The position numbers and the translations under genes are program-made. A stretch of 64,000 nt of DNA from Vibrio pacinii DSM 19139. GTDB lineage: Bacteria; Pseudomonadota; Gammaproteobacteria; Enterobacterales; Vibrionaceae. The notes under the pieces were generated by a model. The model searched no databases, had not been told where the DNA came from, and worked only from the letters and a program-made list of their open reading frames with translations. Numbering within the stretch: the stretch's first letter is position 1; every line of letters begins with the position of its first letter. Positions 54,190 through 63,268 of the stretch are shown here, one piece after another. The stretch covers positions 1 through 64,000 of the forward strand of contig NZ_JONH01000020.1 of the NCBI RefSeq assembly GCF_000711795.1, given 5' to 3'.

Positions 54190-55836
54190 TTATGTGTTCT
54201 CCAGCATGTCGGTGTTTGATGCACCGGGTGGTACAAGCGGCCATACGTTTTCTTCTTCATCGATTAAAACATGAAGTAAGTATGAAGTGTTACTTTCTAG
54301 CATCTCTTTAAGAGCTGGCTCAACCTCTTCTTTTTTGGTGATGGTTTTACCAGGAATATCAAAGGCTTTTGCTAGCATGACAAAGTCAGGATTGTCATCA
54401 AGGATGGTTTCACTGTGGCGGCCATCAAAGAACAGCGATTGCCATTGGCGCACCATGCCGAGACGTTGGTTATTGAGCAACACGATCTTGACCGGAATTT
54501 GGCGACGCTTAAGTGTGCCAAGCTCTTGAATATTCATCATAATCGAACCATCACCCGTGATGAGTATTGACTGGTCACCAGGGCGAGCAACCGCAGCGCC
54601 CATCGCGGCAGGTAAGCCAAAGCCCATCGTGCCAAGTCCTGCCGAGGTGATGAAATTTTGCGGCTGGCGCGGCTGAATATGCTGAGCGGCCCACATTTGA
54701 TGCTGACCGACGTCAGTCGACACGATTGAGCTATCTGGCATCATATCTGAGAGTTGGTTAAGTAGAGCTGGTGCGTAAATTAACTCGCCGGGATGGTCAT
54801 AGCGCCACTTAAAACCACTGCGCAGGCTTTCACTGTGCTTGAGCCAAGGCGTAATGTCTTTAGATAGTTCAAGTTGCGGCAATACCGTTGGGATCTCGCC
54901 CCGCACAGGCGCATTGGCCTGACGCAGCTTGTGGATCTCTGCTGCATCGATATCGATGTGGATGACTTTGGCGTTGGCCGCAAAGGTATCTAACTTGCCC
55001 GTCACTCGGTCATCAAAGCGAGCACCAACGGCGATCAACAGGTCACACTCTTGCACGACTAAGTTTGCGGCTTTGGTGCCGTGCATTCCAAGCATGCCAA
55101 GATAGTATGGGTCGTGGCGTTCAACTGTGCCTAAGCCTTTTAAGGTGCTGACAGAAGGCATTGGATTTAAGCGTAGGAATTCACGGACGGAATCCGTGGC
55201 ATGGCCCAATTGCACTCCACCACCGACATAAAGAACAGGACGAGAGCTTTCAGACATGAGTTGCTGCGCAGCGGCAATCGCTTCTTGGCTCGCAACTGGC
55301 ATGGCTGGCGGCGTAAACGGTGGCAGTGTCGTGGTTGGAGCTTGGCCGAGCTGAACATCTTTGGCGATATCAACAATCACAGGACCAGGTCGGCCCGCTT
55401 TTGCCACTTCGAAGGCTTCGGCCAAGGTTGGCGCCAGTTCATTGATATCAGTGACAAGATAGCTATGTTTAGTACAAGAGAGTGACATCCCGATCACATC
55501 CATCTCTTGAAAGGCGTCGGTACCGATGTGTGAGCTAGCAACCTGACCGGTGATCGCGACTAAAGGAATCGAATCCATAAAAGCATCGGCGAGACCAGTG
55601 ACTAGGTTGGTGGCTCCAGGGCCAGAGGTGGCCATGCACACGGCGACATCTTGGGTTGCGCGCGCCATGCCGATGGCGGCCATTGCAGCGCCTTGCTCAT
55701 GGCGGCAGAGGATATGCTCAACACCACCATCGTAGAGGGCATCATAGATCGGCATGATAGCCCCACCAGGGTAACCGAAAATGGTCTTAATTCCTTGTCG
55801 CTGAAGGGCTGCTACGACTAACTGGGCTCCCGTCAT
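54190..55836 (-). CDS. ilvG: Acetolactate synthase II large (catalytic) subunit IlvG
   Basis: 548-residue ThDP enzyme joining pyruvate with pyruvate or 2-oxobutanoate. It has the catalytic Glu in [16 protein letters not shown] near residue 47, FAD-site region [15 protein letters not shown] near 152, and ThDP motif [20 protein letters not shown] near 425. The reading frame is intact, unlike the frameshifted ilvG of E. coli K-12. First structural gene behind the ilvL attenuator. Confidence 0.97.
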   Translation of the reverse strand: MTGAQLVVAALQRQGIKTIFGYPGGAIMPIYDALYDGGVEHILCRHEQGAAMAAIGMARATQDVAVCMATSGPGATNLVTGLADAFMDSIPLVAITGQVASSHIGTDAFQEMDVIGMSLSCTKHSYLVTDINELAPTLAEAFEVAKAGRPGPVIVDIAKDVQLGQAPTTTLPPFTPPAMPVASQEAIAAAQQLMSESSRPVLYVGGGVQLGHATDSVREFLRLNPMPSVSTLKGLGTVERHDPYYLGMLGMHGTKAANLVVQECDLLIAVGARFDDRVTGKLDTFAANAKVIHIDIDAAEIHKLRQANAPVRGEIPTVLPQLELSKDITPWLKHSESLRSGFKWRYDHPGELIYAPALLNQLSDMMPDSSIVSTDVGQHQMWAAQHIQPRQPQNFITSAGLGTMGFGLPAAMGAAVARPGDQSILITGDGSIMMNIQELGTLKRRQIPVKIVLLNNQRLGMVRQWQSLFFDGRHSETILDDNPDFVMLAKAFDIPGKTITKKEEVEPALKEMLESNTSYLLHVLIDEEENVWPLVPPGASNTDMLENT

Positions 55837-55973
55837 TGTGCACCTCCTTGGTCGTCCTTATCTTGATCTTGTCTCGTTTTGCACGTCATGTGCGCTCCCA
55901 TATTCCTGCATGCTCTTGGTGTTCTTGAGCTTAGTTTATTGATGTCAGCCTAATTTTTCAGCGAACTAATTGT

Positions 55974-56010
55974 AAAAAAACCCCCGGACTTTTCAGTGCG
56001 GGGGTTTTTT
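55974..56010 (-). terminator. ilv attenuator (leader terminator)
   Basis: On the minus strand CCCCCGCAC-TGAAAA-GTCCGGGGG is followed by seven T residues, 12 bp after the ilvL stop and about 140 bp before ilvG. It sits where a branched-chain amino acid attenuator is expected. Confidence 0.92.
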
Positions 56011-56021
56011 CTATTCTGTGG

Positions 56022-56111
56022 TTATCTTATGCCCACTAGACCCCGCGCGGTGCCAATAATGACCACGATAATCAGGAGGATCAGTGCGTTAAAGCGGGCG
56101 TTGATATTCAT
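56022..56111 (-). CDS. ilvL: ilvGMEDA leader peptide IlvL
   Basis: 29-codon leader: MNINARFNALILLIIVVIIG followed by TARGLVGIR. It has six Ile, four Leu and three Val residues, nine of them in the run LILLIIVVII. Ribosome stalling on these codons when branched-chain amino acids are scarce should prevent formation of the downstream terminator. It lacks a strong SD (AAGAAA). Confidence 0.9.
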   Translation of the reverse strand: MNINARFNALILLIIVVIIGTARGLVGIR

Positions 56112-56168
56112 TGTTATTTCTTATGTTGTGTTTGCCTAATAAAGACACGAAATTGTTTGCGTCTCTAG

Positions 56169-56197
56169 TGGTATCACACAAATCCGTTAAATGACAA
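56169..56197 (-). promoter_or_regulatory. Candidate ilvL promoter
   Basis: Minus strand TTGTCA (56192-56197), 17-bp spacer, ATACCA (56169-56174). The -10 is weak, so the assignment is tentative. Confidence 0.35.
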
Positions 56198-56293
56198 GCA
56201 AAAACTCATTCTTTTTTCACATTATATAAGCATCTGACCACGCTATATAACAAGCTTGATAACAAAATAAACGAACTATCAAGGGGATAAATA

Positions 56294-56329
56294 ATGGACA
56301 GACAAAAGACGGATTCACTATGGGATTAG
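56294..56329 (+). CDS. Possible 11-codon upstream ORF overlapping comM
   Basis: An AAGGGG Shine-Dalgarno (56281-56286) lies 7 nt before an ATG that encodes MDRQKTDSLWD and stops at 56327-56329. The comM start codon (56320) lies inside it in another frame. comM itself has a poor SD, so this short ORF may couple translation to comM, or its SD may simply serve as a loading site. Confidence 0.4.
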   Translation: MDRQKTDSLWD

Positions 56330-57843
56330 CGGTGATTCACAGTCGGGCATGCGTTGGTGTTGAAGCGCCCGAGGTCACTGTGGAGGTTCACATCAGCAAT
56401 GGTATGCCGGGCTTTACTTTGGTTGGCTTACCTGAAACGACGGTCAAGGAGTCGCGTGACCGGGTGCGTAGCGCGATTATTAACTCGCGTTTTGAGTTCC
56501 CAGCTAAACGCATCACCGTCAACCTCGCTCCTGCTGATCTGCCCAAAGAGGGAGGCCGGTTTGATTTACCGATCGCACTGGGCATTCTTGCCGCATCAGA
56601 GCAGATCCCGCTGACCAAGTTAACTCAGCAAGAGTTCATTGGTGAACTGGCGTTGTCTGGTGAAATTCGTCGCGTGAAAGGGGTATTACCGGCAGCACTG
56701 GCTGCGAATCAGGTCGAGCGACGTTTAATTGTACCGATGGAAAATAGCGGTCAGGCGGCCTTAGTGGGTAAAGATTGGCACAAATCGGCGCACAGTTTAT
56801 TGGAAGTATGTGCTGACCTGTGTGGGCAACAGACACTGAGCTTGCACGCGAGCAGTGATAAACGCCAAGTGGTGAGTTTGCAGCGCGACTTGCAAGATAT
56901 CATTGGCCAACAGCAGGGCAAGCGAGCACTTGAGATTGCCGCGGCGGGTAATCACAATTTGCTGTTCTTAGGACCGCCCGGCACTGGCAAGACCATGCTT
57001 GCGTCGAGGTTATGTGATTTGCTGCCTGAGATGAGTGATGCAGAGGCGTTAGAAACAGCATCGGTCGCTTCTTTAACTCAGCAAGAGATCAATGTTCACA
57101 ATTGGAAAACGCGCCCTTTTCGTTCCCCACATCACTCAAGCTCGATGGCGGCGTTAGTCGGTGGTGGATCAATTCCGCGTCCGGGCGAAATTTCTCTCGC
57201 TCATAACGGCCTACTGTTCTTAGATGAAATGCCAGAATTTGAACGTAAAGTGCTCGACTCGTTACGAGAGCCGCTGGAATCGGGAGAGATCATTATTTCA
57301 CGCGCACAGGGTAAGACTCGTTTTCCAGCACGTTTTCAATTAGTCGGGGCGCTTAACCCGAGTCCGACAGGCTACTATGACGGCAATCAATCACGGGTCA
57401 ACCCACAAACCATCTTGCGTTATCTTGGCCGCTTATCCGGCCCTTTACTCGATAGGTTTGATATGTCACTCGAAATTCCCGCTCTACCGAAAGGCACTTT
57501 AGCGGAAGGTGGAGAAAGAGGCGAGTCAACGGATGTGGTGCGCCAGCGGGTACAAGTTGCGCGTGAGAAAATGCTCAGCCGAGCGAGTAAGGTCAACGCG
57601 TTACTTGGCAGTCGAGAAATTGAACGTTATTGCCCACTGCATAAGCAAGATGCCGAATTTCTTGAAAGTGCTTTGCATCGTTTAGGGTTATCCGTGCGCG
57701 CTTATCACCGAATTATTAAGGTCGCGCGCACGATTGCAGATTTAGAACACAGCCCTGATATCGAAAAACACCATTTAGCTGAAGCTTTGGGCTATCGCGC
57801 GATGGATCGTCTGCTCCGACAACTGACTGCGCAGGCGGTCTAA
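56320..57843 (+). CDS. comM: ComM (YifB) AAA+ branch-migration helicase
   Basis: 507-residue Mg-chelatase-like AAA+ protein that promotes branch migration during natural transformation. The N-terminal domain (GLAVIHSRACVGVEAPEVTV) precedes Walker A FLGPPGTGKTML near residue 216, Walker B LLFLDEMPEF near 302, and a C-terminal Mg-chelatase-type domain. The frame is intact with no inserted element, which fits a naturally competent Vibrio. It is divergent from ilvLGMEDA. Confidence 0.95.
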   Translation: MGLAVIHSRACVGVEAPEVTVEVHISNGMPGFTLVGLPETTVKESRDRVRSAIINSRFEFPAKRITVNLAPADLPKEGGRFDLPIALGILAASEQIPLTKLTQQEFIGELALSGEIRRVKGVLPAALAANQVERRLIVPMENSGQAALVGKDWHKSAHSLLEVCADLCGQQTLSLHASSDKRQVVSLQRDLQDIIGQQQGKRALEIAAAGNHNLLFLGPPGTGKTMLASRLCDLLPEMSDAEALETASVASLTQQEINVHNWKTRPFRSPHHSSSMAALVGGGSIPRPGEISLAHNGLLFLDEMPEFERKVLDSLREPLESGEIIISRAQGKTRFPARFQLVGALNPSPTGYYDGNQSRVNPQTILRYLGRLSGPLLDRFDMSLEIPALPKGTLAEGGERGESTDVVRQRVQVAREKMLSRASKVNALLGSREIERYCPLHKQDAEFLESALHRLGLSVRAYHRIIKVARTIADLEHSPDIEKHHLAEALGYRAMDRLLRQLTAQAV

Positions 57844-57851
57844 GTGCTTTG

Positions 57852-57886
57852 AATCGATAAGCCCGCACTGAGCGGGCTTGTCGATT
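57852..57886. terminator. Long inverted repeat between comM and the barrel-protein gene
   Basis: AATCGATAAGCCCGC and GCGGGCTTGTCGATT are 15-nt arms with one mismatch around ACTGA. No T tract follows on either strand, but the GC-rich core between convergent genes suggests bidirectional termination. Confidence 0.6.
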
Positions 57887-58862
57887 AAAACTTGAGGCTA
57901 ACACCAGTGGAAACAATCATCTGCTCACTGCCATAAAACTGAATCGTTGAATCGGTTTGACCATAGCCAGCAAATGAGATCCACGATAGGTTACGCCAAC
58001 CGAACAATTGCTGATATTCGTAGGCGGCAAATAGACTGAGGTCGTTATCATCACGAGTCATGCTATACACCGGATGTGAAGCTTCGTAGCTGCGTTCGGT
58101 GTAGCCTGCGGTCAGGGCGAGCTGGTGGCGACCGAAGCGTTGAAACAAAGACAGCTCACCTTTCCAAGAAGTGAATGAATTTGCCTCGCCATCGGCGTCT
58201 GACTTTATGTAGCTGACGGACGGGATCAAGAAGGTGCCGCGATTGATAAATAGACGAAAGCTGCCTTTGGCGTATAGCTTGTCTGTATTGCGGCTGAGCA
58301 AGTTGGCAGTGTAGCCCGAATCGAGCCCTGAACGCTCATTATCTATCTCTTGTGTCGCCATGGCGGTATCTAAGGTGAAGCCAGAGCCTGCAATGTTACT
58401 TAGCTTGAGGCGGTAGGCATTGCCACTTTCATCAGTGATAGTGCGCGCTGAGCCTTCGACAAAAGGATCGGCCCAAGTCTCTCCCGACATGATCGTTGGC
58501 AGAAGCGCAACGTCGATGACAGTGCCATTGGCCAGTTTTTGCTTAAAGCCGATCTCGAGCGCTAAAGTACCGATGGCAATGTCTTCGCGTGAAGTACCAG
58601 CGTAGATCTGTTTATCGAGTCCCTGACCAAAAGTAAAAGCGATATTACCTAATGGTAAAGGGATAAAACGATGCTCGCTTGTGGCTTGTTGATTATTATC
58701 ATTGATGGTGGCATTGGCGTCGGTATTAAAATTGGAACTTGAAGAGATATATCCGGCACTCAGCGACACTTCACCACTGAAACCTCCAGTGTCAGATAAC
58801 TGAGCAATGGCGGGTGTGGCACACATCAATGCTAATGCAAAAGTCATTGTTTTGGTCGTCAT
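57885..58862 (-). CDS. Predicted outer-membrane beta-barrel protein (DUF2860-like)
   Basis: 325-residue secreted protein. The signal peptide MTTKTMTFALALMCATPAIA is followed by a sequence of alternating polar and hydrophobic strands, with frequent aromatic girdle residues, ending in an aromatic C-terminal Phe (GVSLKF) as expected for BAM-assembled barrels. I associate it, from memory and with moderate confidence, with the Vibrio family DUF2860, whose function is unknown. GGGAGGAT precedes the ATG. The 231 bp upstream hold possible small stems (GTTTG/CAAAC) but no recognised site. Confidence 0.72.
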   Translation of the reverse strand: MTTKTMTFALALMCATPAIAQLSDTGGFSGEVSLSAGYISSSSNFNTDANATINDNNQQATSEHRFIPLPLGNIAFTFGQGLDKQIYAGTSREDIAIGTLALEIGFKQKLANGTVIDVALLPTIMSGETWADPFVEGSARTITDESGNAYRLKLSNIAGSGFTLDTAMATQEIDNERSGLDSGYTANLLSRNTDKLYAKGSFRLFINRGTFLIPSVSYIKSDADGEANSFTSWKGELSLFQRFGRHQLALTAGYTERSYEASHPVYSMTRDDNDLSLFAAYEYQQLFGWRNLSWISFAGYGQTDSTIQFYGSEQMIVSTGVSLKF

Positions 58863-59052
58863 TACATCCTCCCTGGATAACCTTTGACCCTACCTCTGGT
58901 TCGTTTGGCGTCAAACGATGGTGACCGTCGTGAGGGTAGTTTTAAGCTTACGGCTGACTTGTATCATTACACGCTGCTTGATTTTTTAAAGCGAGTTGTT
59001 GATTAAGTTTCTCATTAATCTCATTTTTAGCGTCATATTGGTAGCAAAAAGC

Positions 59053-59078
59053 AAAAAGGGAGCCTAGGCTCCCTTTTA
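59053..59078 (-). terminator. Terminator of srkA-dsbA
   Basis: On the minus strand AAAAGGGAGCC-TA-GGCTCCCTTTTTG, 9-10 bp stem with T tail, directly after dsbA. Confidence 0.9.
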
Positions 59079-59093
59079 GTATTCTGTGGTTGA

Positions 59094-59696
59094 TTACTTC
59101 AATGTCAGTAGGTAATTGACTAAGTCAAAGTACTCATCGAGCGTTTTGATAGACTGTGCTTCAACTAGATACTTGTTGTTGACGACAACCGCAGGTACAC
59201 CAGACAGGCCACTGTCTTTAAACTGTTTGTCAAAACGACGTACCATCGAATCTACCGCAAAGCCATTAAACGCTGCGTCAAACTTCTTCGCCTCAACACC
59301 TTCATCGAGGAAGATCTGACGCAGTTCAGCATCATCTTTTGGTGCTTTACGCATGTTGTGAATGCGGTTGAACATGACAGGCACCATTTTGTCTTCTACT
59401 TTCAATACCAACATGGTCGCGTAAGCTTTGCTCATCGACTCACCCATGTTGCCACCCATAAACGACACATGGTTTTTCTGTAACTTGGCCTCTTCAGGCA
59501 ACTGCGCTTTGAGTTGCTGGATGATGGGTTCAAATGAGTTACAGTGTGGGCAGTAAAAAGAGAAGAACTCAGTGACAGTCGGTTTTTTTGATACCTCAAG
59601 ATCCAACACTTTATAGTGTTCGCCTTGACTAAATTGGGCGGCGTGAGCAGTGAAGCTCAGCATCACAGTTGCGACGAGTGCAAACAGCTTTTTCAT
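59094..59696 (-). CDS. dsbA: Periplasmic thiol:disulfide interchange protein DsbA
   Basis: 200-residue thioredoxin-fold oxidase that introduces disulfides in exported proteins; it is reoxidised by DsbB. The signal peptide is [19 protein letters not shown] and the active site CPHC lies in [14 protein letters not shown]. The cis-Pro is in SGVPAVVVN. The start is the ATG after GGAG; the longer frame's first codon is part of that SD. It is 25 bp downstream of srkA, the same order as E. coli yihE-dsbA. Confidence 0.96.
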   Translation of the reverse strand: MKKLFALVATVMLSFTAHAAQFSQGEHYKVLDLEVSKKPTVTEFFSFYCPHCNSFEPIIQQLKAQLPEEAKLQKNHVSFMGGNMGESMSKAYATMLVLKVEDKMVPVMFNRIHNMRKAPKDDAELRQIFLDEGVEAKKFDAAFNGFAVDSMVRRFDKQFKDSGLSGVPAVVVNNKYLVEAQSIKTLDEYFDLVNYLLTLK

Positions 59697-59721
59697 TTTT
59701 GACTCCATGTTGTCGTATTAA

Positions 59722-60708
59722 TTACCACTGTGGCATAAGTGAAAGTGGCGCTTCATCTAAGGCAAAAAGCTGCTCCTTGAACGCAAGGACCTGACTTTCC
59801 CAATATTTTGGATCATTAAACCATGGGAAAGCGAGTGGAAATGCAGGATCGTGCCACCTTTTTGCCAGCCATGCCATATAGTGCACCATTCGTAGACCGC
59901 GTAAAGGCTCAATTAGTTTCAATTGATTAACATTAAAGTCGCTAAATTCTTGGTACGCTTCCAAAACGATATCGAGTTGGGCAAGCTTATCGTGGCGCTC
60001 ACCGCTTAGTAGCATCCATAAATCTTGAATCGCCGGACCGTTACGCGCGTCATCGAGGTCAACAAACATTGGCCCATCGCGCCACAGAATATTACCCGGA
60101 TGACAGTCCCCGTGCAGGCGAATGTGAGTGAAATTATCATCCCAGCGAGCTTCCAATGATTTGATCAGCATGTCGAGATCGCTAAAGAAAGCGTTCTCAA
60201 GATGTGAGGGAATGAACTGCGACTGTTCAAGGATCTTGCGCGGCTGGTAGACATATTCATCAAAGCCGATCGTTGGGCGATGTTTAAACGTCTGTTTCTC
60301 TCCCACTTTATGGATGCGACCAAGAAAGCGGCCGACACCTTCGAGTTGATCAAGGTTATCCACTTCGAATTGGCGTCCACCTACACTAGCAAATAAAGCA
60401 AATAGGTAACCTTGGTAATAATGTAGGGTTTGTCCGTTAAGGATCACGGGCGGAGCAACCGGAATTTCTGACTCGATTAGCTCTAAGGTAAAATCGTGCT
60501 CTTCTTGGATCTGTGCCTGGTTCCAGCGCTGTGGACGATAGAATTTCACCACATAGCGTTGGCGCTCTTCATCAGTGAATTGATAAACGCGGTTTTCATA
60601 ACTGTTGAGTGCCAGGAAGCCAGATTCAGCGCGGATGCCGATACTCTCAAGGGCATACCACATGAAATCCGGCGTTAGAGCGTCAAAATTAAAAGCTTGT
60701 TCGGTCAT
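59722..60708 (-). CDS. srkA: Stress response kinase A (SrkA/YihE)
   Basis: 328-residue aminoglycoside-phosphotransferase-fold Ser/Thr kinase linked to envelope stress. The catalytic loop is HIRLHGDCHPGNILWRDG near residue 198 and the metal-binding segment MFVDLDDARNGP near 217. Length equals E. coli SrkA (328). It leads the srkA-dsbA operon. Confidence 0.93.
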   Translation of the reverse strand: MTEQAFNFDALTPDFMWYALESIGIRAESGFLALNSYENRVYQFTDEERQRYVVKFYRPQRWNQAQIQEEHDFTLELIESEIPVAPPVILNGQTLHYYQGYLFALFASVGGRQFEVDNLDQLEGVGRFLGRIHKVGEKQTFKHRPTIGFDEYVYQPRKILEQSQFIPSHLENAFFSDLDMLIKSLEARWDDNFTHIRLHGDCHPGNILWRDGPMFVDLDDARNGPAIQDLWMLLSGERHDKLAQLDIVLEAYQEFSDFNVNQLKLIEPLRGLRMVHYMAWLAKRWHDPAFPLAFPWFNDPKYWESQVLAFKEQLFALDEAPLSLMPQW

Positions 60709-60714
60709 AAAAAT

Positions 60715-60741
60715 AAAAGAGGCTCATTGCTGAGCCTCTTT
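60715..60741 (-). terminator. Terminator of ccoG
   Basis: On the minus strand AGAGGCTCA-GCAA-TGAGCCTCT is followed by TTTATTTTT. It separates ccoG from srkA. Confidence 0.9.
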
Positions 60742-60762
60742 CCATTAGGTGGCGCTGAAGGG

Positions 60763-62181
60763 CTAAAGTTTCTTAATGAAACGGCTCTCAACGGCAATAG
60801 AAAAGTCTTCGCTATCCGACAGTATAAACTGAATCGTTGAAACTGGAGAGCTAAGATTATCGGGCTTGACGCCAAGGCTTAGTGGGAAGCTGAGTACTTC
60901 ACCTGGCTCGACTTTTACGGTCTGATTACCGTACCACGAAACATCAGTAAGACCTTCAACATCAAGGCGATATTGTTGTTGTTGTTGGGTTTTATTGATG
61001 ATCTTGAGCGTATAGGTGTTTTCGATTTCACCTGAGCCATTGACTCTAAAGAGCTGGCTTCGGTCACGAAGTACACTCAGGCCTGCCGGATCGACACTGG
61101 CGACCTGAACAAAGAACAGACCAATCATAACCAGCAGCACGGCGCCATACCCCAATAATTTAGGCCGAGCGACCTTGGTGTGTTTGCCTGACAGGCGGTG
61201 TTCTGTGGTGTAGCTAATCAGGCCTTTTTCATAGCCCATACGTTCCATGGTGTTGTCACACGCATCGATACAGGCACCGCAGTTGATGCATTCGTATTGC
61301 AAGCCGTCACGAATATCGATACCGGTTGGGCAGACCTGCACACACAAGTCACAATCGATACAGTCACCTAGGCCGAGGGCTTTCGGGTCGGCTTTGCGAG
61401 AGCGTGGACCACGGGTCTCTCCGCGTTTGGTATTGTAGCCCACAATAAAGGTATCTTTATCGAACATCGCCGACTGGAAGCGAGCATATGGACACATGTG
61501 GATACACACAATTGAACGCATCCAACCCGCATTGGCGTAGGTACAGCCAGCAAAGAACAGTACCCAAAATACAGGCCAAAAGCTTGCGTTAAAGCTAAAG
61601 AAGTCCACGACGAGTTCTTTCACTGGCACAAAATAACCGACAAAGGTGAAGCCCGTTGCTAGGGCGATCCCCCACCAGGCTAAATGTTTGATGGCCTTAC
61701 GCATCGCGATGTTGGCGGTGAGCTTACCAGAATCTTGCTTACGCCGTTTATTGGCGCTGCCTTCAAGCTTCTCTTCAAACCAGATGTACATAAAGGTCCA
61801 GACGGTTTGAGGGCACAAGTAGCCACACCAGACACGGCCTAAAAATGTGGTGAGAAAGAATAAGCCAAACGCTGCGATCATAAACAGCAGCGCGAGTAAG
61901 GTCAGATCTTGTGGATAAAGTGTGGTGCCGAAAAAGTTAAATTGTTGGTTGCCGATATCGAGCAAAATTGCTTGGCGCTCGCCATATGGAATCCATGGCA
62001 CCATGGCAAACATAACCAATAGGAACCAGCCACCATAACGGCGCAGTTTTTGGAACACCCCTTTACTTTCGCGAACATAGATTCGATTGCTCGGGTTAAA
62101 CCTGTCCCCTTTGGTTTTATGGGTTTTGGGGTTGAAGGTTTTGGGAGTCACATCTTTGATATCAATTTTATCCCGACTCAT
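60763..62181 (-). CDS. ccoG: cbb3 oxidase assembly protein CcoG (RdxA/FixG)
   Basis: 472-residue membrane ferredoxin thought to supply reductant or copper handling for cbb3 oxidase assembly. It has about five TM helices and a cytoplasmic loop with two [4Fe-4S] motifs, CIDCDLCVQVCPTG and CINCGACIDACDN. The conserved FLGRVWCGYLCPQTVW lies near residue 114, and a C-terminal periplasmic Ig-like domain runs from about 365. The ccoNOQP and ccoS genes are not nearby. AAGGAAG precedes the ATG. No convincing FNR box was seen upstream. Confidence 0.94.
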   Translation of the reverse strand: MSRDKIDIKDVTPKTFNPKTHKTKGDRFNPSNRIYVRESKGVFQKLRRYGGWFLLVMFAMVPWIPYGERQAILLDIGNQQFNFFGTTLYPQDLTLLALLFMIAAFGLFFLTTFLGRVWCGYLCPQTVWTFMYIWFEEKLEGSANKRRKQDSGKLTANIAMRKAIKHLAWWGIALATGFTFVGYFVPVKELVVDFFSFNASFWPVFWVLFFAGCTYANAGWMRSIVCIHMCPYARFQSAMFDKDTFIVGYNTKRGETRGPRSRKADPKALGLGDCIDCDLCVQVCPTGIDIRDGLQYECINCGACIDACDNTMERMGYEKGLISYTTEHRLSGKHTKVARPKLLGYGAVLLVMIGLFFVQVASVDPAGLSVLRDRSQLFRVNGSGEIENTYTLKIINKTQQQQQYRLDVEGLTDVSWYGNQTVKVEPGEVLSFPLSLGVKPDNLSSPVSTIQFILSDSEDFSIAVESRFIKKL

Positions 62182-62282
62182 TGCGCTTCCTTTTAGGGCT
62201 AAACGGTAAATTGGCGAGATTTCTGTTGTTCTCGCTCGAAATTATGATGACGTACTATTTTAGTCAATGCTAATGGGCGGCG

Positions 62283-62288
62283 ATTATA
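62283..62288 (-). promoter_or_regulatory. Possible ccoG -10 box
   Basis: Minus strand TATAAT, about 100 bp upstream of ccoG, without a good -35 at the right distance. The rest of the 261-bp gap is AT-rich and shows nothing else recognisable. Confidence 0.3.
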
Positions 62289-62399
62289 TACCCGATAACA
62301 ATTTCATTTCTTTAAGGCTATCAACCTTTAACAACAAAGTGCACAACAGTTCTATAAATAAATCACCTAACAGTTTGGCTATTGATAAAAATTTGGCAC

Positions 62400-62424
62400 A
62401 AAAAAAGCGACGCATAGCCGCTTA
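62400..62424 (-). terminator. Terminator after yihD
   Basis: On the minus strand AAGCG, a 9-nt loop, CGCTT and seven T residues. Confidence 0.7.
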
Positions 62425-62442
62425 TTGTTAATACGTTTTTGT

Positions 62443-62709
62443 TTAGTCGATAAGACCACGGGCACGCAGAATCGCGGTTTTAAAATCGTCTTCTTGATCT
62501 TTCTTTAAGCCGGGAATCATCTCTTCTTTGCTGCTGTTACGCATTTTGAGGTGGTAGATCAGAACATCGTCGGTGAGGTCTTCGAGTTGACCTTGGTAGC
62601 CCGCTTCTTGGCTAAGTTGGACGATAAATTGCAGTAGGTTCATCTGTTGGTCTTTCTGCCATTCCGGCTCAAGCAATGCTAGCAGTTCTTCAATACGGTG
62701 ACACTTCAT
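62443..62709 (-). CDS. yihD: YihD family protein (DUF1040)
   Basis: 88-residue cytoplasmic protein closely similar to E. coli YihD (89 residues): [20 protein letters not shown] and [20 protein letters not shown] are conserved. The function is unknown. GGAG 7 nt upstream of the ATG sets the start. Confidence 0.92.
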   Translation of the reverse strand: MKCHRIEELLALLEPEWQKDQQMNLLQFIVQLSQEAGYQGQLEDLTDDVLIYHLKMRNSSKEEMIPGLKKDQEDDFKTAILRARGLID

Positions 62710-62775
62710 TGGCTTTCTCCACATTCTTTATAATGATTTGCAGTAAAGGTATCAAATCGAGTAAATGAAGGTAAG

Positions 62776-62804
62776 AAAAAAGCGCAGAGATACCTGCGCT
62801 TTTT
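62776..62804 (-). terminator. Terminator after the 94-codon ORF
   Basis: On the minus strand AAAAAGCGCAGG-TAT-CTCTGCGCTTTTTT has a GC stem with a long T tail, right after the stop at 62807. Confidence 0.88.
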
Positions 62805-62806
62805 AA

Positions 62807-63091
62807 TTATGCTGCTTGAACAACTTTAGCTGGTGCTGAAGCCATGACGGCGGTTCTCTCAACCAAAGTCATTGCAGGAGCAGATTTTTTTGCCATCGGA
62901 GCGGCAACAAAGCCACTACGACGACGCATCGCACTACGGTTAGTGTGCGAAAACCTGACGGCTGTTGGGCGCATTAAGTTACCTAACTTGTCAGGCATAT
63001 CCATTGCCAATGTAATGACCTGATTAACTATGAGTTGATCTTCATCGCTGAAGTTTGGCTCTTTCTGGCTTACGCCAATCCAAATAATCAA
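62807..63091 (-). CDS. Uncharacterised small protein (up to 94 aa), start uncertain
   Basis: I do not recognise this ORF. The C-terminal half is basic then Ala-rich (SHTNRSAMRRRSGFVAAPMA ... ASAPAKVVQAA) and no domain is evident. The strong terminator right after its stop argues that something is transcribed here. The longest frame begins at TTG (63091) with no SD; ATGs at 63004 and 62998 give about 65 and 63 residues. A perfect 16-bp palindrome lies just upstream. Confidence 0.5.
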   Translation of the reverse strand: MIIWIGVSQKEPNFSDEDQLIVNQVITLAMDMPDKLGNLMRPTAVRFSHTNRSAMRRRSGFVAAPMAKKSAPAMTLVERTAVMASAPAKVVQAA

Positions 63092-63102
63092 TCAGGGTTA
63101 TC

Positions 63103-63118
63103 GATATGCATGCATATC
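63103..63118. promoter_or_regulatory. Perfect 16-bp palindrome upstream of the unknown ORF
   Basis: GATATGCATGCATATC is fully self-complementary. It lies 12 bp before the longest reading of the minus-strand ORF and about 150 bp before the plus-strand Spo0M gene, so it could be an operator for either. A TATGAT (minus, 63116-63121) overlaps its edge. Confidence 0.4.
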
Positions 63119-63268
63119 ATAATTAGATTAGCACTAACAGTTTGTCTGGTCGATAAATAATCGATTGCAATCCACTACAATTATGTGAACAAGCCACTAG
63201 TCGTGATACGGTGATGCAGATTAGTATGGAGAATATTAGAGTGTCTCGTTGATGCCATGGAGGTAGTT

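Noticed and set aside
62182..62442. FNR box controlling ccoG
   Set aside because: TTGAT half-sites occur but no TTGAT-N4-ATCAA symmetry was found.
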